A program made the position numbers and the translations under genes. A stretch of DNA of 64,000 nucleotides from Usitatibacter rugosus (GTDB taxonomy: Bacteria > Pseudomonadota > Gammaproteobacteria > Burkholderiales > Usitatibacteraceae): the NCBI RefSeq assembly GCF_013003965.1, contig NZ_CP053069.1, positions 3,255,419 through 3,319,418 on the forward strand, read 5' to 3'. This document shows positions 18,966 to 27,459 of this stretch, one piece after another. How positions within the stretch are numbered: position 1 is the stretch's first letter; each line of letters opens with the position of its first letter. Under the pieces are notes generated by a model. The model was not told the origin of the DNA. It made no database searches and saw only the letters and a list, made by a program, of their open reading frames with translations.

Positions 18966-20221
18966 GACTTGCCCTCCACGGCCTTGGGCTTCGCCTCGCC
19001 CTCCGCCTTCTTGGCCTCGCCGTCCTTCTTGCCCTCGCCCTTCTTCTCGCTCCCGCCGCCCTTGGTGGTGCGCTCGGCCTCGACCACCGTGCTGCCGGGA
19101 CGCAGATTCTGCGCGCCCTCGACCACGACGCGTGCACCCGGCTCGACGCCGGTCACGACCGCGACACCGCGCTCGAGGTACGCAAGCGTCACGACCTTCG
19201 AGCTGACTTTCTTGTCCTCGCCCACGACGTACACGAAGCGATTCTCGGGCCCCGTCTGCACGGCCTGCGCGGGAACGACGGAGGCCTTCTCCATCGTGCG
19301 CGGCGACAGCGTGGCGATGACGTACATGCCCGGCCAGAGGCGCGCGTTGGTGTTGGGAAACTCGGCCTTCACGCGAATGGTGCCGGTCGTGGTGTCCACG
19401 GCGTTGTCCACGAAGATGATCTTGCCGGCGATCGACTCGTTGTTGTCGAGCGTCGCGGTGACCGTCACCGGTCCAGCGGCGACGGCACGCTGCAAGCCCG
19501 AGAGCTCTTTCTCCGGCAGCGTGAACGAGACCGTGATCGGATCGATCTGCGTCACGGTGACGAGCGGCGGCGTGGTCGTGGAGTTTCCGCCGCCGGGCTG
19601 CACGAGGCTGCCGGCGCGGACGCCGATCGTGCCGGTGCGCCCCGCGAACGGCGCGCGGATCTCCATGTAGGCGCGGGCGACCTTCGCCGATTCGATGGCG
19701 GCGAGATCCACGGCGAGCTGGCCGCTCAGCGTGTCCACCAGGTTCTGCGACGTGTCGAGCCCGGCCTGCGAGAGGAACTTCTGGTTGAAGAGCTCGCGGT
19801 TGCGCTCGTGGTTGCGCTTGGCGTTGGCGAGATCGGCGCGGTCCTTCTCGACCTGCGCTTCGGCTTTCTTGAGGTTCGCTTCCTCGGCGCGGGAGTCGAG
19901 CGAGAAGAGCAGGTCGCCCGACTTCACGAACTGGCCCTCCTTGATGTGCACCTCGCGCACCGTGCTCGTCACCTGCGAGCGGAGGTCCACGGATTGCACC
20001 GCGACCACGGAGCCGTTGGCGGTGAGCTTCACGGGCACGTCGCGGCTTTGCACGGTCGTGGTGACGACCGAGACGGCGCCGCCGCCCTTCTTGGCGGCAC
20101 TGTCGTCCGTCTTGGCGCGCGACCACCACCAGAAGCCCGACGCGGCGACGATCAGGACGATGACGGCGACGACGAGCCAGGTGCGGCGCCGCGGAGGATG
20201 GGAAATGTCGTGTGCGCTCAT
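18962..20221 (-). CDS. RND membrane-fusion (periplasmic adaptor) protein, HlyD/MdtA family
   Basis: 419 residues. ATG 20221 chosen (MSAHDISHPPRRRTWLVV): one N-terminal membrane anchor (about 15-35), then barrel, lipoyl and coiled-coil hairpin segments (LFSLDSRAEEANLKKAEAQVE; APFAGRTGTIGVRAGSLVQ). The last about 40 residues are Lys/Glu/Gly-rich (KKGEGKKDGEAKK), a low-complexity tail not usual for this family. Links the permease at 15861 to an outer-membrane channel. Preceded by an MFS gene 8 bases away in the same direction. Confidence 0.93.
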   Translation of the reverse strand: MSAHDISHPPRRRTWLVVAVIVLIVAASGFWWWSRAKTDDSAAKKGGGAVSVVTTTVQSRDVPVKLTANGSVVAVQSVDLRSQVTSTVREVHIKEGQFVKSGDLLFSLDSRAEEANLKKAEAQVEKDRADLANAKRNHERNRELFNQKFLSQAGLDTSQNLVDTLSGQLAVDLAAIESAKVARAYMEIRAPFAGRTGTIGVRAGSLVQPGGGNSTTTPPLVTVTQIDPITVSFTLPEKELSGLQRAVAAGPVTVTATLDNNESIAGKIIFVDNAVDTTTGTIRVKAEFPNTNARLWPGMYVIATLSPRTMEKASVVPAQAVQTGPENRFVYVVGEDKKVSSKVVTLAYLERGVAVVTGVEPGARVVVEGAQNLRPGSTVVEAERTTKGGGSEKKGEGKKDGEAKKAEGEAKPKAVEGKS

Positions 20222-20228
20222 GGGTCTT

Positions 20229-21440
20229 TTATGGTTGTGGATGATACTCGCGGCGTGCCTTCGCCCGGCCGAATGCCAGGGCGACGACGAGCACTCCGGC
20301 CCCGCCCACCGCGATGGTGGGGCCTGTTCCGAACCGCTCGACCGCGAGGCCCGCCGCGAATGCGCCCGCGGCCTGCCCCAGGAAGAAGAACGAAGCGAAG
20401 GATGACACCGCCGCGCCGCGCCGCTCGGGCGCCATTTGCGTGGCGTTGGTCTGGAGGGTGTTGTGCAGCATGTAAAAGCCGAACCCGAGCAGCGCGCTCG
20501 CCGGCGCCGCCCATTGCCATCCGCCGCCCGCGGCGATGGCAAGCAGGCCTACCGCGGCGAGGAGGCCGCCGCGCCAGATCAGGCCCTGCTCTCCGTAGCG
20601 CGCCACGAACCCCGCGGTGAACGCCGCGAAGCCGATGCCGCCCGCGCCGAAGAGCATCACGACGGCGCCCGCCGTGGAGAGCGACACGCCATAGGTGCGG
20701 TGCAGGTGCGAGGCGATGAACGCGAAAGCGCCATAGACGAACAGGCCCTCGAGGAAGACGGTGACGAGCACTTGCCTCGCCCAGGCCCGCGACACCACGT
20801 TGTGGAATTCGCGGAAGACATGCGCCACGGCATTGCCCGGCACGGCGATCGTCGTGCGCGCGGCGGCGGGCAGGCCGGCGACCACGGCGAAGAGCGCCGC
20901 GGCCACGAGCGCGAAGAAAGCACCGAGCACGTAGAACGGCGTGCTCCAGTGCGCATGGTCGGCCGCGAAGCCGCCGAAGAGCTGGCCCATCGCGACGCCG
21001 AGGATCTGCCCGATGAGGAAGCGCGCGATGACGGGCTGGCGCTGCTCGTAGGGGACGACATCGCCGATCCACGCCATGGCGAGCGGGATGACCGCGGCGC
21101 AGGTGATGCCGGCCAGCAGCCGCGCGGCGAGCAGCATCTCGAAGCTCGATGCGAAAGCGCACAGCAATGCCGTGACCGCGCTCGCCACGCAGGCGAACGC
21201 GATGACGCGGACCTTCCCGAAGCGATCCCCGAGAGGGCCGAAGAAGAGTTGCGACAAGCCATAGGCGACGGCGAAGAACGTGACGACATCCGCGCTGCGA
21301 CCGAGCGTCACGTCGAACTGCGTCGCGAGGCGCGGCAGCAACGGGTCGGTGACCCGCAACGAAAGGCCGCTACCGAAGGCGGCTGCCGAGAGCGCGACGA
21401 TGGCCGCGCCGGGCGCACCTGCCTTCGAAGTTTCCATCAC
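20229..21440 (-). CDS. MFS transporter
   Basis: 403 residues, 12 hydrophobic helices. The motif A-like loop FGPLGDRFGKVRVIAFA follows helix 2 and a PLLPRLATQFDVT start is typical of the DHA1 drug:H+ antiporter group. Start ATG 21440 (MMETSK) or 21437. Ends 8 bases before the RND adaptor, so all three genes form one export operon read leftward. Substrate unknown. Confidence 0.88.
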   Translation of the reverse strand: MMETSKAGAPGAAIVALSAAAFGSGLSLRVTDPLLPRLATQFDVTLGRSADVVTFFAVAYGLSQLFFGPLGDRFGKVRVIAFACVASAVTALLCAFASSFEMLLAARLLAGITCAAVIPLAMAWIGDVVPYEQRQPVIARFLIGQILGVAMGQLFGGFAADHAHWSTPFYVLGAFFALVAAALFAVVAGLPAAARTTIAVPGNAVAHVFREFHNVVSRAWARQVLVTVFLEGLFVYGAFAFIASHLHRTYGVSLSTAGAVVMLFGAGGIGFAAFTAGFVARYGEQGLIWRGGLLAAVGLLAIAAGGGWQWAAPASALLGFGFYMLHNTLQTNATQMAPERRGAAVSSFASFFFLGQAAGAFAAGLAVERFGTGPTIAVGGAGVLVVALAFGRAKARREYHPQP

Positions 21441-21570
21441 CGGTCATTCTACCGACCGGGTCTGTCCCTTCGAGTGATGCGCCGCACAGGAAGTGCCTAT
21501 TTCGGCCTCCGCCTTACAACTCGTTGCAAATTCAGAGGTCGTTTTGCCCTCGCGAGGAGGGCGGGGCTAC

Positions 21571-22110
21571 AACGGTGAGGAGGGCGAGGGGGTCGGTCGG
21601 TCTTTTGTCCTTCGGCCCCCGGATCTGGCGGATCGTGGACTAGTCGTGTGCGTCCGACGCGTCGATGTCACTTGCGACGATTGCAGATCGAAGATTTGAG
21701 GCCGCGTCATCTGGCCCCACTCCGACGCGAACGGTTCATTCCGCCAGTCCTCTCGCCGAAGGAAAAAAGCCCGACGCGACCCCCTGCCCTCCGCGACCGG
21801 CGACGAAGCACCGACCGAATTCGAATGCGAAGGTCCGACCGACATCAGGCTCAGGTGTCCGAACTTCGATCACGACCCTCGCATCGCAACGGGTCGCGGG
21901 GGACAGGGGGTCGCGTAGGACTTTTTTCTCGATGGAGGACCGGGGGAATGGACCGTTCGCATCGGAGTGAAGCCTCATGCCGCGGTCCTGGATGCTCCGC
22001 CTGCAACCAGTGCAAGTGACGTCAACGTGAAGTGCGTCCCGAAGTCCACGATCCCCCGAGTCCGGAATCGACGAAAAAAGGCCTACCGACCCCCTCGTCC
22101 CCCTCGCCTG
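21571..22110. repeat. Large nested inverted-repeat block, GGTCGGT family
   Basis: The 676-base gap 21441-22116 has no credible gene. The outer segment 21571-21610 (GAGGGCGAGGGGGTCGGT core and T-run) pairs with 22068-22110. Further in, 21620-21690 (GGATCGTGGACT, GTCACTTGC) pairs with 22005-22060, and 21715-21800 (CTCCGACGCGAACGGT, GAAAAAAG, CGCGACCCCC) pairs with 21888-21975. So the two halves, each over 200 bases, are diverged reverse complements around a centre near 21845. Core matches the element at 2751-2949. Short ORFs here are artefacts of the palindrome. Confidence 0.75.
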
Positions 22111-22116
22111 TTGAAT

Positions 22117-23589
22117 CTACTCGACGGAAGCGATCACCATCGCGGTCGCCGCCGTGACCTTCTTCGCATACCCGAGGTGGATGAACTCATTGGGCCCGTG
22201 CGCATTGGACTTGGGCCCCAGCACGCCGGTGACGAGCATCTGCGCCTTCGGAAACTTGATGCCGAGCATGCCCATGAAGGGGATGGTGCCGCCCTCGCCC
22301 ATGTACGCCGCGGGCTTGCTCCAGAGCGCTTGCGATGCGCGATCGAGCGCGGCCGAGAGCCACGGCGCGGTGGCGGGCGCGTTCCATCCGGTGGCGGCGG
22401 AATCGGCTTCGAAGCTCACTTTCGCGGAATACGGCGCGTCGCTTTCCAGCACGCGCTTCAGTTCCGCGCCCGCCTGCGGCCCGTCCACCAGCGGCGGGAT
22501 GCGCAGCGAAAGCTTGAACGACGTGTACGGGCGCTGCACGTTGCCCGCGGATTCGAGGGCGGGAAGGCCGTCGGCACCGGTCACCGCGAGCGCGGCACGC
22601 CACGTGCGGTTCAGCACCAGCTCGACCGGATCCTTCGTTACGGGCTGCGCGAAGAGGCGTGCCGTGCCCTGGTCGTCGCAGCACGACGTCCAGGGGAAGC
22701 GCTGCCACAGCGTGTCGCCGAGGATCTGCGCCGCTTGCTTCGCCTGCTCGAGCCGCTCGGCGGGGATGTCGCAATTGAACGCCGCGGGCTTCACGACACC
22801 GGTGCGCGAGTCGTCGATGCGGTCGAGCAGCGAGCGTGCGATGCGGAACGACGACGGCACCACGCCACCCGCGTCGCCGGAGTGCACGCCCTCTTCGAGA
22901 ATGCGCACCTCGAGCGTGCCGTTGACGAGGCCGCGAAGCGACGTCGTGGCCCAGAGCTGGTCGTAGTTGCCGGCGCCCGAATCGAGCGCGACCACGAGCT
23001 GCACATCGTGCATGCGGGGCGCGAGCGCTTCGAGGTAGGCGGGAAGGTCGTAGCTGCCGCTCTCTTCGCACGTCTCGATCAGGCCCACGCAATGCGGGCG
23101 CGAGACGCCCTGCGCATCGAGCGCCGCGATGGCCGAGAGCGCGGCGAAGACCGCATAGCCGTCATCGGCGCCGCCGCGGCCGTAGAGCTTGCCATCCTCG
23201 ATCACCGGGATCCAAGGGCCGAGGCCCGGACGCCAGCCCGTCATCTCGGGCTGCTTGTCGAGGTGGCCGTAGAGCAACACAGTGCGGCTCGCATCGCGTC
23301 CGCCGGTTGCGGGGATGTCGAAGAAGAGGACCGGGGTGCGGCCTTCGATGCGGACGATCTCGAGGGTCAGGCCGGCCACGCCCTGCTTCTCCACCCAGCG
23401 CTTCGCCTGCTGGATCGCGGCCTCGATGTGGCCGTGCTTCACCCAATCCGGGTCGAAATGCGGACTCTTGGCCGGCAGCTTCACGTACTCGACGAGCTGG
23501 GGGGTGATGTCGTCGTCCCACTGCTTCGAGATGCGGGACTCGAGGGCGGCGACGTCGATGGCGGGGGCGATGGGTTGGCGGGCGGTCAT
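22117..23589 (-). CDS. M20-family metallo-dipeptidase
   Basis: 490 residues, usual size for CPG2/CNDP-like dipeptidases. Metal-binding motifs are intact: YGHLDKQP (His, Asp), GRGGADDGYAV (bridging Asp), ETCEESGS (Glu-Glu), ALDSG (Asp) and a C-terminal NAHGPNEF (His). A cytoplasmic di-zinc exopeptidase that hydrolyses dipeptides or related amides. Single gene; start ATG 23589. Flanked by palindromic elements on both sides. Confidence 0.93.
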   Translation of the reverse strand: MTARQPIAPAIDVAALESRISKQWDDDITPQLVEYVKLPAKSPHFDPDWVKHGHIEAAIQQAKRWVEKQGVAGLTLEIVRIEGRTPVLFFDIPATGGRDASRTVLLYGHLDKQPEMTGWRPGLGPWIPVIEDGKLYGRGGADDGYAVFAALSAIAALDAQGVSRPHCVGLIETCEESGSYDLPAYLEALAPRMHDVQLVVALDSGAGNYDQLWATTSLRGLVNGTLEVRILEEGVHSGDAGGVVPSSFRIARSLLDRIDDSRTGVVKPAAFNCDIPAERLEQAKQAAQILGDTLWQRFPWTSCCDDQGTARLFAQPVTKDPVELVLNRTWRAALAVTGADGLPALESAGNVQRPYTSFKLSLRIPPLVDGPQAGAELKRVLESDAPYSAKVSFEADSAATGWNAPATAPWLSAALDRASQALWSKPAAYMGEGGTIPFMGMLGIKFPKAQMLVTGVLGPKSNAHGPNEFIHLGYAKKVTAATAMVIASVE

Positions 23590-23640
23590 GGTCTTTCCTT
23601 GCTTTCGATTCGTCTATTTTACGCTTCGCTTTTGTGCTCG

Positions 23641-23809
23641 GAACCCCTTGAACCACGGAGGCACGGAGACACGGAGGGCCACGGAGCAATACATGAATGG
23701 ACGTGACGGGATTGGGCCTCGGTGAGTCATGACCGTCCGCCAACTGACATGCCATCCGATTTTCTCCGTGGCCCTCCGTGTCTCCGTGCCTCCGTGGTTC
23801 AAGGGGTCC
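23641..23809. repeat. Palindromic element with CACGGAG arms
   Basis: Arms of about 46 bases (23641-23686; ACCCCTTGAACCACGGAGG, then CACGGAGACACGGAGG) recur as reverse complement at 23764-23809 with one mismatch. Inside each arm CACGGAG is tandemly repeated. Loop of 77 bases. It occupies most of the divergent gap between the dipeptidase and cardiolipin synthase, so it may also carry their promoters or separate them. Confidence 0.9.
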
Positions 23810-23858
23810 CTAAGGAGCGCAGCGTCGGCCATCAGGCCGACCCGGTATCCTTGCCGCC

Positions 23859-25313
23859 ATGGTTTTGGATTTCCTCTCGGAGCATTACCTCAAGCTGATC
23901 CTCGCCGCCTATTTCATCTGGGTGGTGGGCGCGGTGTGGACGCTCCTGCTGCAGCGACGCCCGGCGGCGGCTACGCTGTCGTGGATCTTCGCGTTCGTGG
24001 CGCTGCCGTTCATCTCCGGCATCTACTACATGGTGTTCGGCCCGAGGCGGCTGCACCGGCGGCGCCTGCGCTACAGCCTCGCGCGGCGCTCGATCGCGGG
24101 GCAGATCCAGGAGTACATCCGCGGCTCGGCCTGCAAGACGAAGCCGCGGTTGAGTCCCGAGGCCGATGCGCTCGCGAAAGTGGTCTCACGCCTGGGCCAG
24201 GGCGATCCGACGTTTGCGAATTCGGTGAAGCTGCTCGACACGGGCGATACGTACATCTCGTCGCTCGAGCGCGCGATGACGGCCGCGCAGCACCACGTGC
24301 ACTGCGAGTACTACATCTGGGAGCCGGACAGCGTCGGCACGCGGATTCGCGACCTGCTCACGACGACGGCCCTGCGCGGCGTGGAGGTGCGGATCGTGGT
24401 CGATGCGGTCGGCTCGCGCGCGGCCAACGACCACTTCTGGAAACCGCTCGTCGATGCGGGCGGCGAGGTGCATCACTTCAATCCGCTGCGCCTCTCCGCG
24501 GGCGGCCTCAACTTCGCCAACTTCCGCACGCACCGGAAGATCGTCGTGATCGACGGCTCCGTGGGCTTCATGGGCGGCAAGAACCTGCACGATCCGGTGA
24601 GCGCCACGACGTCGGGCAAGGGAGCGTGGCGCGACATGCACACGCGCATCGACGGCGAGCCGGTGCGCAGGCTGCAGCGCCTCTTCATCGAGAACTGGAC
24701 GTATTCGGGCGGCAAGTTCGTGCTGGACCTCGACAACGTGAAGCGCTACATGCCGGAAGCGCGCGAATGTCCCGGCAAGGCGGTCCAGATCCTCGCTTCC
24801 GGCCCCGATGACGATCGCTACTCGATCCACGCGTTCATCCTCGCGTCGATCTCCACGGCGCGGCATCGCGTGTGGATCACGACGCCCTACTTCATTCCCG
24901 ACGAGCCGCTGGAGTTCGCGCTCAAGATCGCGGTGCTGCGCGGCGTGGACGTGCAGATCATCGTGCCGCACGAGGGCGACTCGAAGCTGGTGACGGCGGC
25001 GTCCCGCACCTACTGCGACGCGATGGGCGAGGCCGGCGTGCATGTCTTCGAGTTCGGGCCGCCGATGCTGCACGCGAAGACGATGATCGTCGACGACACG
25101 CTCGGCATGGTCGGCACCGCGAACATGGACAACCGCAGCTTCCGACTCAACTTCGAGGTGGCGGCGGCCTTCTACGACAAGGACGTGATCGACCAGCTCG
25201 CGCAGACGTTCGCGGAGGACCGCGCGGTCGCACGGCACCACAAGCGCCGGCGGGGCGCGAAGCTCTCCGCGCTGCTGGAGTCGGTGGCGCGGCTCACGTC
25301 GCCCGTCCTGTGA
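23859..25313 (+). CDS. cls: Cardiolipin synthase (phospholipase D family)
   Basis: 484 residues with two N-terminal membrane helices (about 8-28 and 38-60), as in ClsA. Two HKD motifs: His225/Lys227/Asp232 (HRKIVVID) and His405/Lys407/Asp412 (HAKTMIVDD, followed by GTANMDNRSF). Condenses phosphatidylglycerol molecules to cardiolipin at the inner membrane. Its stop overlaps the GTG start of the esterase gene (GTGA), so a lipid-related pair is suggested. Confidence 0.94.
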   Translation: MVLDFLSEHYLKLILAAYFIWVVGAVWTLLLQRRPAAATLSWIFAFVALPFISGIYYMVFGPRRLHRRRLRYSLARRSIAGQIQEYIRGSACKTKPRLSPEADALAKVVSRLGQGDPTFANSVKLLDTGDTYISSLERAMTAAQHHVHCEYYIWEPDSVGTRIRDLLTTTALRGVEVRIVVDAVGSRAANDHFWKPLVDAGGEVHHFNPLRLSAGGLNFANFRTHRKIVVIDGSVGFMGGKNLHDPVSATTSGKGAWRDMHTRIDGEPVRRLQRLFIENWTYSGGKFVLDLDNVKRYMPEARECPGKAVQILASGPDDDRYSIHAFILASISTARHRVWITTPYFIPDEPLEFALKIAVLRGVDVQIIVPHEGDSKLVTAASRTYCDAMGEAGVHVFEFGPPMLHAKTMIVDDTLGMVGTANMDNRSFRLNFEVAAAFYDKDVIDQLAQTFAEDRAVARHHKRRRGAKLSALLESVARLTSPVL

Positions 25314-25924
25314 GGGTTCGTCTCGCGCGCGCCTTCGCGCTGCTGCTCGCGTTCGCACTCGCTGCCTGCGGCGGCAGCTACCCGAAGATGGCGCGCCTGG
25401 ATCCCGGTGCCACCGTGCTCGCTTTCGGCGACAGCCTCACCTTCGGCACCGGAGCCAGTGCCGCGCAGTCCTATCCCGCCGTGCTCGGAGGCCTCATCGG
25501 CCGCAAGGTCGTGCGCTCGGGCGTGCCGGGCGAGACGAGCGCCGAGGGCCTGGCGCGCCTGCCGGGCGTGCTCGATGAAGAGACGCCGGCGCTTCTCATC
25601 CTATGCCACGGTGGAAACGACTTCCTGCGTCGGATGAGCGAGGAGGAGGCGGCCGCCAACCTGCGCGCCATGATCAAGCTCGCGCGCGACCGCAAGATCG
25701 CCGTGGTCCTCGTCGCCACCCCGAAGCCCGGATTCGGGGTCTCGATGCCGCTCTTCTACAAGGACATCGGCAAGGAGTTCGGCATTCCCGTGGAGATCGA
25801 CATCCTCGCGGCCGTACTCACCGACAACAAGTTGAAGTCCGACCTCGTGCACCCCAACGCCGACGGCTACCGCCACATCGCCGAGTCGGTCGCGAAGATG
25901 CTGAAGAAAGCCGGCGCCGTCTGA
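25310..25924 (+). CDS. SGNH/GDSL esterase lipoprotein (TesA-like)
   Basis: 204 residues. GTG 25310 overlaps the cls stop and opens a lipoprotein signal (FALLLAFALAAC, lipobox LAAC). SGNH blocks: GDSLTFG with Ser42, a GVPGETS Gly block, GGNDF with Asn, and DLVHPNADGY with Asp/His. Family members are arylesterases, acyl-CoA thioesterases or lysophospholipases; lipid anchoring and coupling to cardiolipin synthase favour a membrane-lipid substrate (inference). Confidence 0.9.
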   Translation: MRVRLARAFALLLAFALAACGGSYPKMARLDPGATVLAFGDSLTFGTGASAAQSYPAVLGGLIGRKVVRSGVPGETSAEGLARLPGVLDEETPALLILCHGGNDFLRRMSEEEAAANLRAMIKLARDRKIAVVLVATPKPGFGVSMPLFYKDIGKEFGIPVEIDILAAVLTDNKLKSDLVHPNADGYRHIAESVAKMLKKAGAV

Positions 25925-25926
25925 AG

Positions 25927-25991
25927 ATGAATGGGGTCAGACTCCAATTAGGTTGAGGTCTTCAACCTAATTGGAGTCTGACCCCATTCAT
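25927..25991. repeat. GGGGTCAG-type palindrome, perfect
   Basis: 65 bases with fully complementary arms: ATGAATGGGGTCAGACTCC then AATTAGGTTGA, five-base centre, and the reverse complement. Sits exactly between two convergent genes (esterase stop at 25924, hydrolase stop at 25994). Likely acts as a shared transcription end, in addition to being a mobile-type repeat. Confidence 0.92.
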
Positions 25992-25993
25992 TG

Positions 25994-26695
25994 CTATTTC
26001 GTGGACTGCGCGGCGGCCTTGATGATCGACGCCACGGCCTGGGGCTTCGACACGTAGATCGCGTGGCTCCCTGCGACCTCGACGACGGTCGAGCCGGCGC
26101 GCTTCGACATCGCCTGCTGCGCCGGTGGCGGGATCATGCGGTCGGTGGTCGCGACGAGATACCAGCTCGGCTTCGTCTTCCACGCCGGCTCGGTGACGGC
26201 GCCGTTCAGCGCGTTCACGCCCCACGGCACCTGCGAGTTCGCCATGAAGTCGGCCTTGTCCTTCTTGACGTCCGCGGCGAACGCTTCGTGGAACTTCGCC
26301 TTGTCGAGTCCGAGGAATCCTTCGCCCGCGGGCTGGATCGGCGGGGGGGTCGTGCCGGGCACGGGATCCTTGATGATCGATCCGACCGACTCGCCCTTGT
26401 CCGGCGCGAAGGCCGCGATGTAGACGAGCGCCGCGACCTTCGGATCGTTGCCCGCTTCCGTGATCACAACGCCGCCATAGGAGTGGCCGACGAGGATCAC
26501 CGGCTGCTGCTTCGTCGCGATGATGCGCTTCGTTGCTGCGACGTCATCGGCAAGCGACGTGGTGGGATTCTGGACGATGCTCACGTCATAGCCGTCCTTC
26601 TTCAGGATCTTGTACACGTCCTCCCAGCCGGAGCCGTCCACGAATCCACCGTGGACGAGGACGATCGAAGCCAGTGCGGTTGCAAGGTGGACCAT
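25994..26695 (-). CDS. Alpha/beta hydrolase (EstC-like)
   Basis: 233 residues. ATG 26695 chosen: GAAAGGAAG lies 5-7 bases upstream. The core begins IVLVHGGFVDGSGWEDVY; nucleophile in GHSYGGVVITEAG, acid in TTDRMIPP and base in GSHAIYVSKP complete the triad. Belongs to the short EstC/salicylate-esterase-like group; substrate unknown. The first nine residues (VHLATALAS) are mildly hydrophobic but too short for a signal peptide. Lies downstream of the two-component genes, separated by 128 bases. Confidence 0.88.
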   Translation of the reverse strand: MVHLATALASIVLVHGGFVDGSGWEDVYKILKKDGYDVSIVQNPTTSLADDVAATKRIIATKQQPVILVGHSYGGVVITEAGNDPKVAALVYIAAFAPDKGESVGSIIKDPVPGTTPPPIQPAGEGFLGLDKAKFHEAFAADVKKDKADFMANSQVPWGVNALNGAVTEPAWKTKPSWYLVATTDRMIPPPAQQAMSKRAGSTVVEVAGSHAIYVSKPQAVASIIKAAAQSTK

Positions 26696-26823
26696 GATGG
26701 ACTTCCTTTCGCTTTGTGAACGCTCCCCATGAGCGATCGATGTGCAGCGACTCCATCGTGGCGCGTGCACGGCCGGCGCTACAGCCTGAAACGCGGTGAC
26801 GCAGGGTCCCCAGATCGGGGGGA

Positions 26824-27459
26824 TCAGAGCTCGAGGATGCCGCGGCGAAGGGCGATCGTGACGGCGTGGGTCCGGTCGTTGGCGTTCAGCTTCTCGGCGA
26901 TGCTCTTCATGTGCCCCTTCACGGTCTCCTCGCTGATGCCGAGCTCGGCGGCGACGCGCTTGTTCGAGTTGCCTTGCGCGACGCTGCGCAGCACCTGGAT
27001 CTCGCGCTCGGAAAGTGCATCCTCGCCGAGGTGGCTCGCGAGGGCCTCGGCGATCTCGGGAGGGATGCGCCGCCCTCCGGCATGCACCGTTCGAATCGTC
27101 TCCATGAGGTCCGTGCTGAGCTGGTCCTTCAGGAGGTAGCCCACCGCCCCTGCGCGCAGCGCCCGCAAGGCGCTCACGTCGCCCTTGTACGTCGTCAGCA
27201 CGACGATGCGCGAGGCCGGAAAGCGCGACCGGATCGCGGCGATCGCATCGATGCCGTTCATCTGCGGCATCTGCAGGTCCATGAAGGTGATGTCGGGGAG
27301 GTACTTCTCGAACGCTTCGATGGCCTCGAGCCCGTTGGTCGCCTGGGCGACGACCTCGACACCGGGCTCGTCCTCGAGCACGGCGGCCACGCCCTCGCGC
27401 AGCAGCGGGTGGTCGTCCACGATCAGCAGGCGAATCGGCTTCGCGGGCGTCGTCGTCAT
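26824..27459 (-). CDS. NarL/LuxR-type response regulator
   Basis: 211 residues. Receiver domain with Asp61 as phosphorylation site (FMDLQMP), acidic pair VDDH, Thr (LTTYKG) and Lys (LLKDQ). C-terminal LuxR helix-turn-helix LSEREIQVLRSVAQGNSNKRVAAE. Its ATG overlaps the histidine kinase stop (ATGA), so the two form a cognate pair. Likely activates target genes in response to the large kinase; targets unknown. Confidence 0.95.
   Translation of the reverse strand: MTTTPAKPIRLLIVDDHPLLREGVAAVLEDEPGVEVVAQATNGLEAIEAFEKYLPDITFMDLQMPQMNGIDAIAAIRSRFPASRIVVLTTYKGDVSALRALRAGAVGYLLKDQLSTDLMETIRTVHAGGRRIPPEIAEALASHLGEDALSEREIQVLRSVAQGNSNKRVAAELGISEETVKGHMKSIAEKLNANDRTHAVTIALRRGILEL

Noticed and set aside
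16134..19670. 1178-codon open frame antisense to the RND permease and adaptor
   Set aside because: High G+C and codon bias create long antisense frames. The translation is Arg/His/Glu-rich without domains, while the opposite strand encodes clear RND proteins.
21493..22019. Several 60-120-codon ORFs in the inverted-repeat block
   Set aside because: They exist on both strands because the region is palindromic; none has an RBS or recognisable sequence.
23641..23809. CRISPR array from tandem CACGGAG units
   Set aside because: Units are contiguous short repeats within palindrome arms, without spacers or cas genes.
26805..26823. TCCCC-AGATC-GGGGGA hairpin after the NarL-type regulator as terminator
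   Set aside because: No T-run on the coding side, so only a weak candidate.
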